Shown: positions 20,645 to 30,176 of the stretch, one piece after another
Position numbering within the stretch: position 1 is the first letter of the stretch
How the letters are laid out: each line of letters opens with the position of its first letter
Assembly (NCBI GenBank): GCA_902634555.1
Contig: CACPKO010000008.1
Location: 1 to 50,788 of the forward strand
DNA length: 50,788 nt
Source of the DNA: Actinomycetota bacterium
GTDB taxonomy: Bacteria; Actinomycetota; Acidimicrobiia; Acidimicrobiales; MedAcidi-G1
Direction of reading: 5' to 3'
Made by a program: the position numbers and the translations under genes
The notes under the pieces: generated by a model
The model's database searches: none
What the model saw: the letters and a program-made list of their open reading frames with translations, nothing else
What the model was told of the DNA's origin: nothing

Positions 20645-20669
20645 TTTCGTAATAGAGGAAGAGTAGTCC

Positions 20670-20882
20670 GTGCCGTGGTGTGAACCCTGTGAGAAATATC
20701 TCAGCCCTAATGCAGTATCAGTGGTTGGGACTTGTCCAAAGTGTGGGGAAAGAGTCGAGGATAGTGAGGGGAATCCAGCCCAGTCACAGAAAATACCTTG
20801 GCATTTTTGGGTGTTTGTCGGAGCTGCTGTGATTTATCTTGGGTGGCGACTTATCGAAGGACTTGGGCTTTTATTCACCTGA
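20670..20882 (+). CDS. Small zinc-ribbon membrane protein
   Basis: CEPCEKYLSP...CPKCGERV plus one TM helix; GTG start. Confidence 0.7.
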   Translation: MPWCEPCEKYLSPNAVSVVGTCPKCGERVEDSEGNPAQSQKIPWHFWVFVGAAVIYLGWRLIEGLGLLFT

Positions 20883-20883
20883 G

Positions 20884-22419
20884 TTAGGCATCAACAGTTT
20901 CAGTAACCCCGGCCATCAAAAGCCCAACTTTTTCTCTTTCGGCGTCCTCGCCAGACACTACGGCAATTACTTTGCCCTCATACATGACTGCTACTCGATC
21001 AGATAAACCGAGTACTTCGTCAAGGTCTTCAGAAATTAGAAGCGTTGCTGTGCCGAGTTCTCTTTGTTCGATTAGTCGATTATGAATGTATTCTGCAGCG
21101 CCAATATCCACACCACGAGTTGGCTGACAGGCGAGTAGAACTGAAGGAGATGCAGACAACTCCCGCGCCAAGATTACCTTTTGAATGTTTCCTCCAGAAA
21201 GACTAGAGGTAGGGGTGTTTACGCTTGGAGTCTTCACATTGAAGTCACTGACGAGTTGTGAACTATGTTCAGAGATCTTGTCAAAGGAGAAAAGGCCACG
21301 ACTGACAAAATCATCGGTTTCATGATCCACGAGAATAAGATTTTCCCCGACAGTGAATTCAGGTATCGCTCCGTCAGGAACCCGTTCTTCTGGGATAAAT
21401 CCAAGTCCTTGATCCCGTCGTGATCGTGTATTGGTGTCGCTGACATTTGATCCATTGATTTCTATCAAGCCATCAGGCTCAATAGTTCGCAGACCTGCAA
21501 TAGCTTCTGCTATTTCTCTTTGGCCATTGCCAGAAACTCCAGCGATGCCAAGAATTTCTCCGGCTCGGACTTCAAAAGAAACGTTGTCAACAGCGAGAGT
21601 GCCGCTGTCATTTTTTACCGACACATTGTTCAAAGACAGGCGGCTTTCTTTTACTTCGTTTGGTGGAAGATCGGGAGTTAGCCGAACGGCTCGACCCACC
21701 ATCATTTGTGCAAGTTCTTCGCGGCTCGTTTGATCTGGAGTGGTGGCGCCGACTACCTGCCCGTTCCTCAAAACAGTGATCCGATCGCTCAAAGACATCA
21801 CTTCACGAAGTTTGTGAGATATAAAAATGAGCCCGCGTCCGTTGTCGGCCATTCTTCTGAGTATCACAAACAAATCATCTACTTCTTTAGGAGTAAGAAC
21901 AGCAGTAGGTTCATCTAGAACTAAAAGTTCAGCGTCTCGATAAAGAGCTTTTATTATTTCTACTCTTTGACGTTCCCCAACAGAGAGATGCGCTACTGTT
22001 TCAGATGGATTAACAGTTAAGCCATGTTCTTCAGAGATTTCAGAGATCCTTTTTGAAACTTTGTCAAGGTCAGTTAGCGGGCGGCGTGTAGATGGCATTC
22101 CGAGAGCAACGTTTTCAGCAACAGTGAGGGTAGGTACCAGCATGAAATGCTGGTGAATCATGCCTATTCGTGAAGAAATAGCATCAGAGGGAGAACTGAT
22201 TTCCATCTTTTCTCCTCGTAGTAAAAGGTCTCCTTTGTCTGCTTGGTACAAACCAAAAAGGATCTTCACTAGAGTGCTTTTTCCTGCCCCATTCTCACCG
22301 AGCAGGGTGTGAACCTCCCCGTAACGAACATCAAAATCAACGTCGCTATTAGCGACGACTCCTGGGAAGTACTTCGTAATTCCCCGCATTTCTAAAAGAT
22401 TATTTGATTGATCGTTCAT
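20884..22419 (-). CDS. ABC transporter ATP-binding protein (two NBDs, BMP/nucleoside type)
   Basis: GENGAGKSTLVKIL, LSVGERQRVEI, LSGGNIQKVIL, two domains; start at MNDQSN (22419) preferred since upstream codons cover a strong hairpin. Confidence 0.92.
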   Translation of the reverse strand: MNDQSNNLLEMRGITKYFPGVVANSDVDFDVRYGEVHTLLGENGAGKSTLVKILFGLYQADKGDLLLRGEKMEISSPSDAISSRIGMIHQHFMLVPTLTVAENVALGMPSTRRPLTDLDKVSKRISEISEEHGLTVNPSETVAHLSVGERQRVEIIKALYRDAELLVLDEPTAVLTPKEVDDLFVILRRMADNGRGLIFISHKLREVMSLSDRITVLRNGQVVGATTPDQTSREELAQMMVGRAVRLTPDLPPNEVKESRLSLNNVSVKNDSGTLAVDNVSFEVRAGEILGIAGVSGNGQREIAEAIAGLRTIEPDGLIEINGSNVSDTNTRSRRDQGLGFIPEERVPDGAIPEFTVGENLILVDHETDDFVSRGLFSFDKISEHSSQLVSDFNVKTPSVNTPTSSLSGGNIQKVILARELSASPSVLLACQPTRGVDIGAAEYIHNRLIEQRELGTATLLISEDLDEVLGLSDRVAVMYEGKVIAVVSGEDAEREKVGLLMAGVTETVDA

Positions 22420-22448
22420 AGGTTTTACATCCAACCCCGAAGTCTTAA

Positions 22449-22480
22449 CCGGGAGGGTGAGTGTTAACTCGCCCTCCCGG
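22449..22480 (-). promoter_or_regulatory. Intercistronic 14-bp stem-loop in the BMP transporter operon
   Basis: CCGGGAGGGTGAGT-GTTA-ACTCGCCCTCCCGG. Confidence 0.8.
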
Positions 22481-22508
22481 AAAGACAAAAGGCACTATTT
22501 AGTGTTTA

Positions 22509-23492
22509 TTAAGCTCCAGTGTCTATAGAGCCGTCAATGATTCCTGCAATAGCAGCATCGGCTGCAGCTTTAACGTCATCGGAAAGTTCGAAGCCGTCGT
22601 TGAATTCAATTACCAAACCACCGTTTGCCAAATTGATTTCAAATGTTTGACCACCTTTTGTTCCGTTGTCGCGAAGTTGAAGCATCTCTTCAAGTGCGAA
22701 CTCCCAGTGGTAAACCTGTGAAGCTACAACAAGATCCGGATCTAAAGATGTCTGATTTGATTGAGTTCCAAACCAAGGCACTCCGGCATCGCTAGCTACG
22801 CCAACAGCACCTACAACCATTTGAGCGGTTCCCGTAAGAACATCAGCGTTATTGGCGAGATGAGCTTCAGCTGCTTCTGCGGCAAGAGCTACGTCGCCGA
22901 ATGATCCGGTGTAAGTTACGTTCACGGTCGCTCCGCCTGCTTCGGCGGCGGTTACGAATCCATTGATATAGGCAACAGCGTCGCCTGCTTCAACTGGTCC
23001 GACTACGCCAATAATGCCGGTTTCGGAAATGGCTGCGGCAACAACTCCATTTACATAGCCGCCCTCATCAGCAGCTGGAGCGTAGGCAAACACGTTGTCT
23101 AATCCTTGAGTGTCAGTAGCGGTTCCCCAAACAAATGTTGTGTCAGGGAAGTCCGGTGCGATTTCTGCTAGAGAAGCACCAAATTGTGTTCCGTGAGCGA
23201 CAATAACGTCAACTCCATCTTCGGCGTAACCGCGAATAGCGGCTGCAGCATCCTCAACGATGAAAGTTCCATCAGTTACTTGAACTGTGATATCTCTATC
23301 AAGTGCATTGACTGAATCAACCATGCTTTGGCTGAACGCCAAGTCATCTGAGGCGCTTGGGGCCACAATTGCCATAGTTAAGGCACCGCCACCACCGCTA
23401 CTAGAGTCGTCAGACCCGCATGCAGTAGCGCCGAGAGCCAGAACTCCTAGCACTGCTATGAGGCTTGAAATTATCCTCAGTTTCTTTCTCAT
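22509..23492 (-). CDS. BMP-family substrate-binding lipoprotein
   Basis: Lipobox LGATAC, BMP-like fold motifs, adjacent to cognate ABC genes. Confidence 0.9.
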   Translation of the reverse strand: MRKKLRIISSLIAVLGVLALGATACGSDDSSSGGGGALTMAIVAPSASDDLAFSQSMVDSVNALDRDITVQVTDGTFIVEDAAAAIRGYAEDGVDVIVAHGTQFGASLAEIAPDFPDTTFVWGTATDTQGLDNVFAYAPAADEGGYVNGVVAAAISETGIIGVVGPVEAGDAVAYINGFVTAAEAGGATVNVTYTGSFGDVALAAEAAEAHLANNADVLTGTAQMVVGAVGVASDAGVPWFGTQSNQTSLDPDLVVASQVYHWEFALEEMLQLRDNGTKGGQTFEINLANGGLVIEFNDGFELSDDVKAAADAAIAGIIDGSIDTGA

Positions 23493-23531
23493 TTTGTTTT
23501 CCTTTCCGGGATTCCCCCGTTAATAGATTAT

Positions 23532-24461
23532 TTAATGTCGGCTGAATGGTTTCGTTAAAGCTGCGGGAGCGTTAACACGTCGTGCTAATAAAATCAGGGC
23601 ACCAATGGTGACAATGGCTGGTGCCATTCCAGCGAGATCAGAGATACTGACAGGAATGATCCCCAGCGACTTCCACTGAAGGACAGTGGCGTTTACTAGG
23701 CCGTAAAGTAAGGCTCCTCCCATGACACCGAGGGGACGCCAAGCGCCAAAGTAGACAAGAGCGACAGCTATGAAACCCATCCCTTGGGTCAGGTTTGGTT
23801 GAAAGATTCCTAGCTGGAGGACAAGAGCGGCTCCGGCTAGGCCGGCAAGTGAATTGCCGATCAAGATGGCGGCAAAACGAGTTCGTTCGACTGAAACACC
23901 GAGACTGTCTGCTGCTTGAGGGTTTTCTCCGACAGAGCGAATGTTTAAACCAAAGGTGGTTTTGTTAAGGAGAAGAAAGGTGAGTGGTACTAGAGCGAAA
24001 GCTAGGTAGGTCAAAAGGCTTCTCTGGAAGAGAGGTTCACCGATGTAGGGGATGTCGGCTAGTACTGGGATGTCAACGCTTGGTAGACGCTGTACTGGTT
24101 TTGGTGTTCCTACTTGTTGCCGGAACATGAGATCACTAAAACCTAAACCAAAAATAAATATTCCAATTCCGCTGATGCCTTGAGTCGCTTCGAAGAACAC
24201 GGTGATGATTCCGTAGAGGACACCCATGATGATCCCGACTGCTAATGCGACTACTACAGCAAGCCATAAGTTTCCGGTTTGGAGAACTGTCCAGTATGAG
24301 AAAAAAGCGCTTAAGAGCATGACGCCGTCAACACCTAAGTTGAGCACTCCACTTCGTTGTCCAATGGTTTCCCCCAGTGACGCAAGCAAGTACGGAGTGG
24401 CTAGCCGTATCGCGGAGGCGAAGGTAGCTACAAGCACACTTGAAGTAAAGAAATCGCTCAT
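23532..24461 (-). CDS. ABC transporter permease (BMP/nucleoside type)
   Basis: Multi-TM, IGQRSGVLNLGVDGVMLL, RSVGENPQAADSLGV. Confidence 0.92.
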   Translation of the reverse strand: MSDFFTSSVLVATFASAIRLATPYLLASLGETIGQRSGVLNLGVDGVMLLSAFFSYWTVLQTGNLWLAVVVALAVGIIMGVLYGIITVFFEATQGISGIGIFIFGLGFSDLMFRQQVGTPKPVQRLPSVDIPVLADIPYIGEPLFQRSLLTYLAFALVPLTFLLLNKTTFGLNIRSVGENPQAADSLGVSVERTRFAAILIGNSLAGLAGAALVLQLGIFQPNLTQGMGFIAVALVYFGAWRPLGVMGGALLYGLVNATVLQWKSLGIIPVSISDLAGMAPAIVTIGALILLARRVNAPAALTKPFSRH

Positions 24462-25594
24462 GTCGTCACCTCAGCTGTGGAGTTGATTTCTTCGTCATCC
24501 TCGTCGTCTTCTTCTTTGCCAAAGAGATTTGTGTTACCGAGAGTGGTTTGAAGCCATGTTCTTACCCGTGAACTACTTATAACGAAGATAACGATTATGC
24601 CGTTAAGGGCTACCGCTAATGAAGAGGGGACTTGCAGTACTCGTTGTAATTGTGTCGCTCCGGTTAATAAAGCTCCGAAGAGGAAAGCTGAAGGGATAGT
24701 CCATAGCGGATGCAGTCCACCAAAGAGTGCTGCAACGATGCCATTAAATCCTGCGCTGCTAGTGAATCCTGCAGCAGATCCATCGGTAACCATTCGTTGC
24801 CCCTCACTGCCGAAGACCAAGATGGCGCCTGCGATACCGGCTAAAGATCCAGAAATCGCTAACGCAAGAGTGATGTTTCTTTTCACGTTAATACCAGCTG
24901 CTTTTGCCGCTTTTGGCGAATGCCCTACAGCTCTTAGTCGAAAGCCAACAGGGGTTCTCCAGAGAATAATGTAAGCAACTATTGCTGCCGCCACAGCGAT
25001 GAGCACACCGAGATGGAATCGAGTACCGCCAATGATGGTAGGGAGAGCAGCGTTGTCAGATAAACGCTCAGTTTGAGGGATCCGTGTGCCTGCTTCAAGT
25101 TCGTACGGGTCAATAAGTGGGCCTCGTAGCAGATAGTTCATGAATTGAACCATCATCAAGTTCAACATGATGGTGCTTAAAATTTCGTTCACGGAAGCGT
25201 AAGCCTTCAACGCTCCAGGTATAGCGCCAAGAATTCCTCCACCGATAGCTCCAGCAATAATCACAAGCGGCACAAGAAGGAAAGCAGGAAGGTCAGGAAG
25301 CCCTAAAGCGACAACTGTTGAAAGGAGAGCCCCTCCGATGATTTGGCTTTCTCCACCGATGTTGACCACGTTGGTTCGGAAAGCAATAGTTATTCCTGCT
25401 CCGACAAGAATAAGGGGGGTGGCTTTCACTGCTGTAGCGGCTAAACGCTCGCCGCTACCGAAAGCACCATCAAAGATTGCTTCTAAACCTTCGAACGGAT
25501 TTGCGCCTAGGGCGATGAGCATGATCGCTCCAAAAGCGAAAGCCACTAAGGCTGCGAGGAAAGGCACAAGCCCGCCTAAAACTTTATTAAGCAT
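24458..25594 (-). CDS. ABC transporter permease (BMP/nucleoside type)
   Basis: Multi-TM, NVVNIGGESQIIGGAL, RAVGHSPKAAKAAGI; ATG at 25594 with SD AAGGAGG. Confidence 0.92.
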   Translation of the reverse strand: MLNKVLGGLVPFLAALVAFAFGAIMLIALGANPFEGLEAIFDGAFGSGERLAATAVKATPLILVGAGITIAFRTNVVNIGGESQIIGGALLSTVVALGLPDLPAFLLVPLVIIAGAIGGGILGAIPGALKAYASVNEILSTIMLNLMMVQFMNYLLRGPLIDPYELEAGTRIPQTERLSDNAALPTIIGGTRFHLGVLIAVAAAIVAYIILWRTPVGFRLRAVGHSPKAAKAAGINVKRNITLALAISGSLAGIAGAILVFGSEGQRMVTDGSAAGFTSSAGFNGIVAALFGGLHPLWTIPSAFLFGALLTGATQLQRVLQVPSSLAVALNGIIVIFVISSSRVRTWLQTTLGNTNLFGKEEDDEDDEEINSTAEVTT

Positions 25595-25699
25595 GCCCCT
25601 CCTTCCCAAGAGGACAATAGCCCTCTCAGAAGGAATATAAATAATTGGGAAGGGTGAATATATGAGACTTCGTTGACAGGTAGGGTGATCGGTTCAAAG

Positions 25700-25774
25700 C
25701 GGGCTGTGGCGCAGCTTGGTTAGCGCGTCGGTCTGGGGGACCGAAGGTCGGAGGTTCAAATCCTCTCAGCCCGA
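25700..25774 (+). tRNA. tRNA-Pro (anticodon GGG)
   Basis: Acceptor CGGGCTG/CAGCCCG, anticodon loop CTGGGGG, T-arm GAGG-TTCAAAT-CCTC. Confidence 0.95.
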
Positions 25775-25796
25775 CTACTTGGATTTAGTTTTTTTG

Positions 25797-25871
25797 CCGT
25801 CTTTTCCACTGCTTGTGTTTTGCTCTAGGAACTAGAGGACAAAGGCCTGGGTTCAAGAGAGCAGAAGACGG
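25797..25871. other. Structured intergenic element (nested inverted repeats), possible ncRNA or 3' UTR
   Basis: CCGTCTT..TGCTCT..GAAC....GTTC..AGAGCA.AAGACGG nested complementary segments. Confidence 0.4.
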
Positions 25872-25911
25872 TTCCCTCGAACTACGTAACTAAATTCAAG
25901 GTTCCAGACAC

Positions 25912-26094
25912 TTACCAGTTATCTAGTTCTTCTTCTTCATCCCATCTGCTGTCCCTATCGCATTTTGGGCACCATCTATCTGTCAATTCCATTACAGAAC
26001 CACAGTATTTACATTCATCTTTTCTTGCAGGTTTCGGCTTCGCCGGTGAGGGTTTTTGTTTCGGAGGCTTACTCTTTCGTCGAAAAAATGACAT
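25912..26094 (-). CDS. Small zinc-ribbon protein
   Basis: CKYCGSVMELTDRWCPKC; basic N-terminus. Confidence 0.65.
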   Translation of the reverse strand: MSFFRRKSKPPKQKPSPAKPKPARKDECKYCGSVMELTDRWCPKCDRDSRWDEEEELDNW

Positions 26095-26166
26095 AAACGA
26101 ACTATAGGCTCAAATGTTGACATGTATCACTTAATTGATGTCACACGTTTGTGCTAGAACTTATGC

Positions 26167-28212
26167 ATGCCCCATATGCTTTCGCCTTCAAAAATCACAG
26201 CGTGGATGGCTTGTGAACATTATTTGACTCTCAAATTCCGTGGTGAAGTTGGAAATAGCGATCAGAATAAGACGAATGAAGAAATCAAGAGAAACGAGAG
26301 CGGCGACCTCATTATTTCTCCGCCAAAAGATTTCTCTGATTTGTTGCAGAAAAAGGGGATTCTTCATGAGCAAGAGTGCTTGAAGAGGTATCAAGAAAAA
26401 TACCCTAATCAAGAAGCTGTATTTGAAGTTGATCAAGCGGATTGGCAGGGTGGTGAAACTTTTTCAGATTGGAAAGACCGTGTAGGAGATCCCAATCCCT
26501 TAGAAGTTGGATATCCAATTATTTTCCAAATGCCGTTTATCTATGAAGGGATTAGAGGGATTGCTGACTTCCTTGAGAAGAAGGATGGAACCTATGAACC
26601 AGTTGATTCCAAACTTTCCCGAACTGGGGCGAAACCGGGCCATTTGCTCCAATTACTTTTCTATGCAGAAGCAATTGAAGCGAACCCTGATATTTCAAAA
26701 CGGCCAGAAGAGGTTCATGTGGACCTCGGCTCAGGAGAAAGTCAATCATTTTCGGTCTCAAAGTTCTGGTGGTACTGGAAGCATCTTCGACAAAAATTGG
26801 AGAAAGTGGTGGAGATTGGAGGAGCTGCCAAAACTGAACCTAAGAAATGTTCTTTTTGCGGTATGTGTGAGTTTCGTAATAAGTGTTTCTCAGAATGGAA
26901 AGAAAAGGACTCTTTGATTCTTCTTTCTGGATCTCATTCAACGCATCGAGAAGCTTTAGAAGAAGTAGGTATAACTACTTTGAGAGGCTTAGCAGAGTTA
27001 CCGAAGAAAACCCTTCAAGTGCTCCTAGATGATCAAGATAGTGAGGCTTCTAAATTCCCTATGAATCTTGATATGGAAGAGGAAATAGAAGCAGATTTTT
27101 GCCAAGTAATGCCGGAGGTTAGCGATGAAGTTTTTCAGGATGCAAAACCAGACTTGAAAGTTAAGCACCTCGTACGGTTATGGAAACAAGCTCGGCTTCA
27201 ACTGATTGCCCGTGAGAAAAACTTGGCAATCAAAGATTCTCCTGTTCATCTTTTCTCAGAAGTCGAGATGATAGAAAAAATGGAAGGTCGACAGGGATGG
27301 AAAAAAGGAGAAAGCCTGCTTCATCTGCCAGAGTGTTCCGATTATGACATTTACCTGGACTTTGAAGGACACCCATTCCTAACAGCCAAAGAAGGAATCA
27401 TTTTCTTATTTGGTTACTTAGAAAAAGTTGACGGTGAGTGGGTCTATGTATCTCGCTGGTCTCATGATGTTGAAACGGGAAACCCAAGTAAAGACAGAGA
27501 AAAAGAAGAGGGAAGAAACTTAGTGAGGTTTTTTCATCAGCGATGGAAAGAAAGTAAAGAAAACGGTGCGGATATGCATGTGTATCACTACAACCATACT
27601 GAAAGGTCGTTAATGGCTGAGTTGACAACTGATACCAGCCATGCCTCGCATATTGTCGATATTTTTGGGCAGATGCTTGGAGCGGAGGTTTCAGCGGAAG
27701 ATTTAAATGACCGAAAGCTCTTAGATGAACTGATAGAAAATGGAGTGTTTGTTGATCTTTTAGCAATTGTAAGAAACAGTCTTCAAGCCGGATTGGAATC
27801 CTACAGTTTGAAACTTATGGAGCAATTAGCAGGCTTTGATAGAGAAGACGATGGAGAAACATCTGAGAATGTTCAGGTGACGGAAGACTCTTCAATGTCT
27901 GATGTTTCTGGAAATTTGGAAGTTAGTGATGGGTCAGGCGCCGTATTGCGCTACGAACTTTACGCAAATCATAAGTTGTATGGGCAAGAAAGAGACGAGA
28001 GCCATTTAGACGAAATCGCTAAATATAACAAAGAAGACGTAGATGCTACTCAAGCGCTCCACAGGTGGTTGTTAAAAAAACGTTTTGAAACTGAACACCT
28101 ACCAAATGAAGTAGTGGAGCTATCAGCGGATCCAGAGATTTTTACTGGAGGTTGGGTCGCTGAGAGAGTTGAAAATTTGAAAGATGAAATTTTGAAAAGA
28201 GTAAGTGCCTAA
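26167..28212 (+). CDS. TM0106-type RecB/Cas4-like nuclease with RNase H-like C-terminus
   Basis: MACEHYLTLKFRGE, CSFCGMCEFRNKC Fe-S cysteine cluster, YDIYLDFEGHPF. Confidence 0.8.
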   Translation: MPHMLSPSKITAWMACEHYLTLKFRGEVGNSDQNKTNEEIKRNESGDLIISPPKDFSDLLQKKGILHEQECLKRYQEKYPNQEAVFEVDQADWQGGETFSDWKDRVGDPNPLEVGYPIIFQMPFIYEGIRGIADFLEKKDGTYEPVDSKLSRTGAKPGHLLQLLFYAEAIEANPDISKRPEEVHVDLGSGESQSFSVSKFWWYWKHLRQKLEKVVEIGGAAKTEPKKCSFCGMCEFRNKCFSEWKEKDSLILLSGSHSTHREALEEVGITTLRGLAELPKKTLQVLLDDQDSEASKFPMNLDMEEEIEADFCQVMPEVSDEVFQDAKPDLKVKHLVRLWKQARLQLIAREKNLAIKDSPVHLFSEVEMIEKMEGRQGWKKGESLLHLPECSDYDIYLDFEGHPFLTAKEGIIFLFGYLEKVDGEWVYVSRWSHDVETGNPSKDREKEEGRNLVRFFHQRWKESKENGADMHVYHYNHTERSLMAELTTDTSHASHIVDIFGQMLGAEVSAEDLNDRKLLDELIENGVFVDLLAIVRNSLQAGLESYSLKLMEQLAGFDREDDGETSENVQVTEDSSMSDVSGNLEVSDGSGAVLRYELYANHKLYGQERDESHLDEIAKYNKEDVDATQALHRWLLKKRFETEHLPNEVVELSADPEIFTGGWVAERVENLKDEILKRVSA

Positions 28213-30158
28213 TGTCTTCTGAGGTAGACCTTTCATACGGATTGCTTTTCCACCTCTTGGAGTATTGGGAGAGAGAAGAGAAATACGCAAAAATGGACGC
28301 CACGCTTCGTCTGGAATCAGCAGACATCGATGACGTCGAAACGTTTGTAGATTTACAGCACATAAAAACGGTACCCAAAAAAAACAAAGCCGATGAAATT
28401 ACAAATTATTGGGTTCAGTTTGGTTTCCCCCCTCAACCCCTTGACGTTGAAAGCGAATTCGCTTTTCTTTCTTCAGAGGGCCAGTTTGAAACAATTTCGT
28501 TAATAGGTGAAAAGCGCACCCCTGTTGAAAAACGGCTTACAAATTTTGACAAAGGCACGATTTGTTTGAGGGTGTCAAAGAACAGGTATGAAGAATCTTC
28601 TGATATAGAAAGCATTCGCGTTCTTACTAAGTATTCCTATAGGCATCCAGGTGCGAAACAGCGTTCTCTTCTAGGTGGTGAAAATGCTCCTAAAAGAATT
28701 AATGAACAATTAGCCGATGGAGAGATAACAGAGGAAGAGGCTGAAGAAGAAAGAGCGGCGCTAACGGAAGTTCAAAAGGAGGACCATCCCGGGCTGGTTA
28801 AAGAATTTGTTTCTAATCCTGAATCAAAGAGTGTCTCGTTTGCTTTGCTTCGTCGGGATTTGCCCAATCCATCTTTACCTGAACACTGGCGAGAAAAAGT
28901 TTCCGCTCCAACAGTTAAAGAACTATTGACAGTCGCGTCGTCACTTGACAACTCGTATTTGGCTATACAAGGGCCGCCTGGTACAGGAAAGACATGGACC
29001 GGAGCTCGCATTATCCATCATTTAGTAACAGTTGAGAAAAAGAAAGTTGGGATAACAGCGCAAGCGTGGGCGGCGGTAGACAATCTGTTAGCAGGAACGG
29101 TGAAATATACAGAAGATGAATTGAAACAAGATCTAAGTTCGCTTAATGCTTATACAGGATCCCCCAAGCAAAAGATTCAAGGAGTAGGCAATCTCACAGC
29201 CAAACAACCAAGATCGTTTAGTGATAAGGAAGCTGCGTTGGTGGCAAGCACTACTTGGTTCTGGGCACATAAAGACTTCAGCGACGAAGAGAACAAGTTT
29301 GACTACTTAGTCATTGATGAAGCAGGCCAACTCTCACTTGCTGATGCTTTGGCAGCATCAAAAGGAGCAAAAAATATCATACTTCTTGGGGATCCTCAGC
29401 AATTACGTCAAGTATCACAAGCTTCTCACCCAAAAGGAGAGAGTTTTGATTCCGGGGCAAGTGTTTTGGGGCACCTAATAGGAGAAGAGTCCACCATTTC
29501 AAGAGATAGAGGAGTGTTTTTAGATAAGACTTGGCGTCTTGATCCTAAAATATGCACTTTTATTTCGGAAGAGTTTTATCAAGGCAGATTAGATCCTGTT
29601 AAATCCATAAATCGTAAAATTAGCGATAGGGAAAATGGTCTGTACTGGGTTCCTGTGCCGCACGATGATGAAGATCCTTCTGTAGATGAGAATCGCAAAG
29701 AAGCAGAAAAAATTGTAGAAATAATTTCTTCGTTATTGGGTAGTTCAGAATTTATTGAAAACAAGGAGAGGCGCCCTCTCTCACTAGAAGATTTTATGGT
29801 TGTGGCACCGTATAACAGGCAGCGCAGACAAATCAGAAAAATTCTTGAAAAGAAATTAGGAGAAGACAGTTCGACTGCGGACAGTATTGTTGGAACGGTT
29901 GATAAATTTCAAGGCAAAGAAGCACCCATTGTTCTTTATTCTTTGACTACTTCAAGCCATGACCATGTGCCTAAAGGTCGCGAAGAGTTCTTGTTTTCTC
30001 CTAATAGGCTCAATGTCGCGATTAGTAGAGCACAATGTATGGCATTTCTTGTTGGATCAGAAGCACTGGTAGACGCTCAGGCCAATTCAATTTCACAAAT
30101 GGAAGCACTTAATCATTACTGTCGCTATGTTGATGACTTGTCTAGCGCTTGGTCATAA
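28212..30158 (+). CDS. SF1 DNA2/NAM7-type helicase
   Basis: GPPGTGKTWTGARI, LVIDEAGQLS, LGDPQQLRQVSQ, VDKFQGKEAPIVLYSL, RLNVAISRA; TAATG overlap. Confidence 0.9.
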   Translation: MSSEVDLSYGLLFHLLEYWEREEKYAKMDATLRLESADIDDVETFVDLQHIKTVPKKNKADEITNYWVQFGFPPQPLDVESEFAFLSSEGQFETISLIGEKRTPVEKRLTNFDKGTICLRVSKNRYEESSDIESIRVLTKYSYRHPGAKQRSLLGGENAPKRINEQLADGEITEEEAEEERAALTEVQKEDHPGLVKEFVSNPESKSVSFALLRRDLPNPSLPEHWREKVSAPTVKELLTVASSLDNSYLAIQGPPGTGKTWTGARIIHHLVTVEKKKVGITAQAWAAVDNLLAGTVKYTEDELKQDLSSLNAYTGSPKQKIQGVGNLTAKQPRSFSDKEAALVASTTWFWAHKDFSDEENKFDYLVIDEAGQLSLADALAASKGAKNIILLGDPQQLRQVSQASHPKGESFDSGASVLGHLIGEESTISRDRGVFLDKTWRLDPKICTFISEEFYQGRLDPVKSINRKISDRENGLYWVPVPHDDEDPSVDENRKEAEKIVEIISSLLGSSEFIENKERRPLSLEDFMVVAPYNRQRRQIRKILEKKLGEDSSTADSIVGTVDKFQGKEAPIVLYSLTTSSHDHVPKGREEFLFSPNRLNVAISRAQCMAFLVGSEALVDAQANSISQMEALNHYCRYVDDLSSAWS

Positions 30159-30176
30159 AATTTATGTTTATCTGTG

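Noticed and set aside
22420-22488. Upstream start of the ABC ATPase at 22488
   Set aside because: The extra 23 codons encode the strong intercistronic hairpin; homology begins after MNDQSN at 22419.
28200-28220. Nuclease/helicase boundary as a frameshift pseudogene
   Set aside because: Clean TAATG overlap and intact motifs on both sides suggest a coupled gene pair, although a split relative to fused homologues is noted as a finding.
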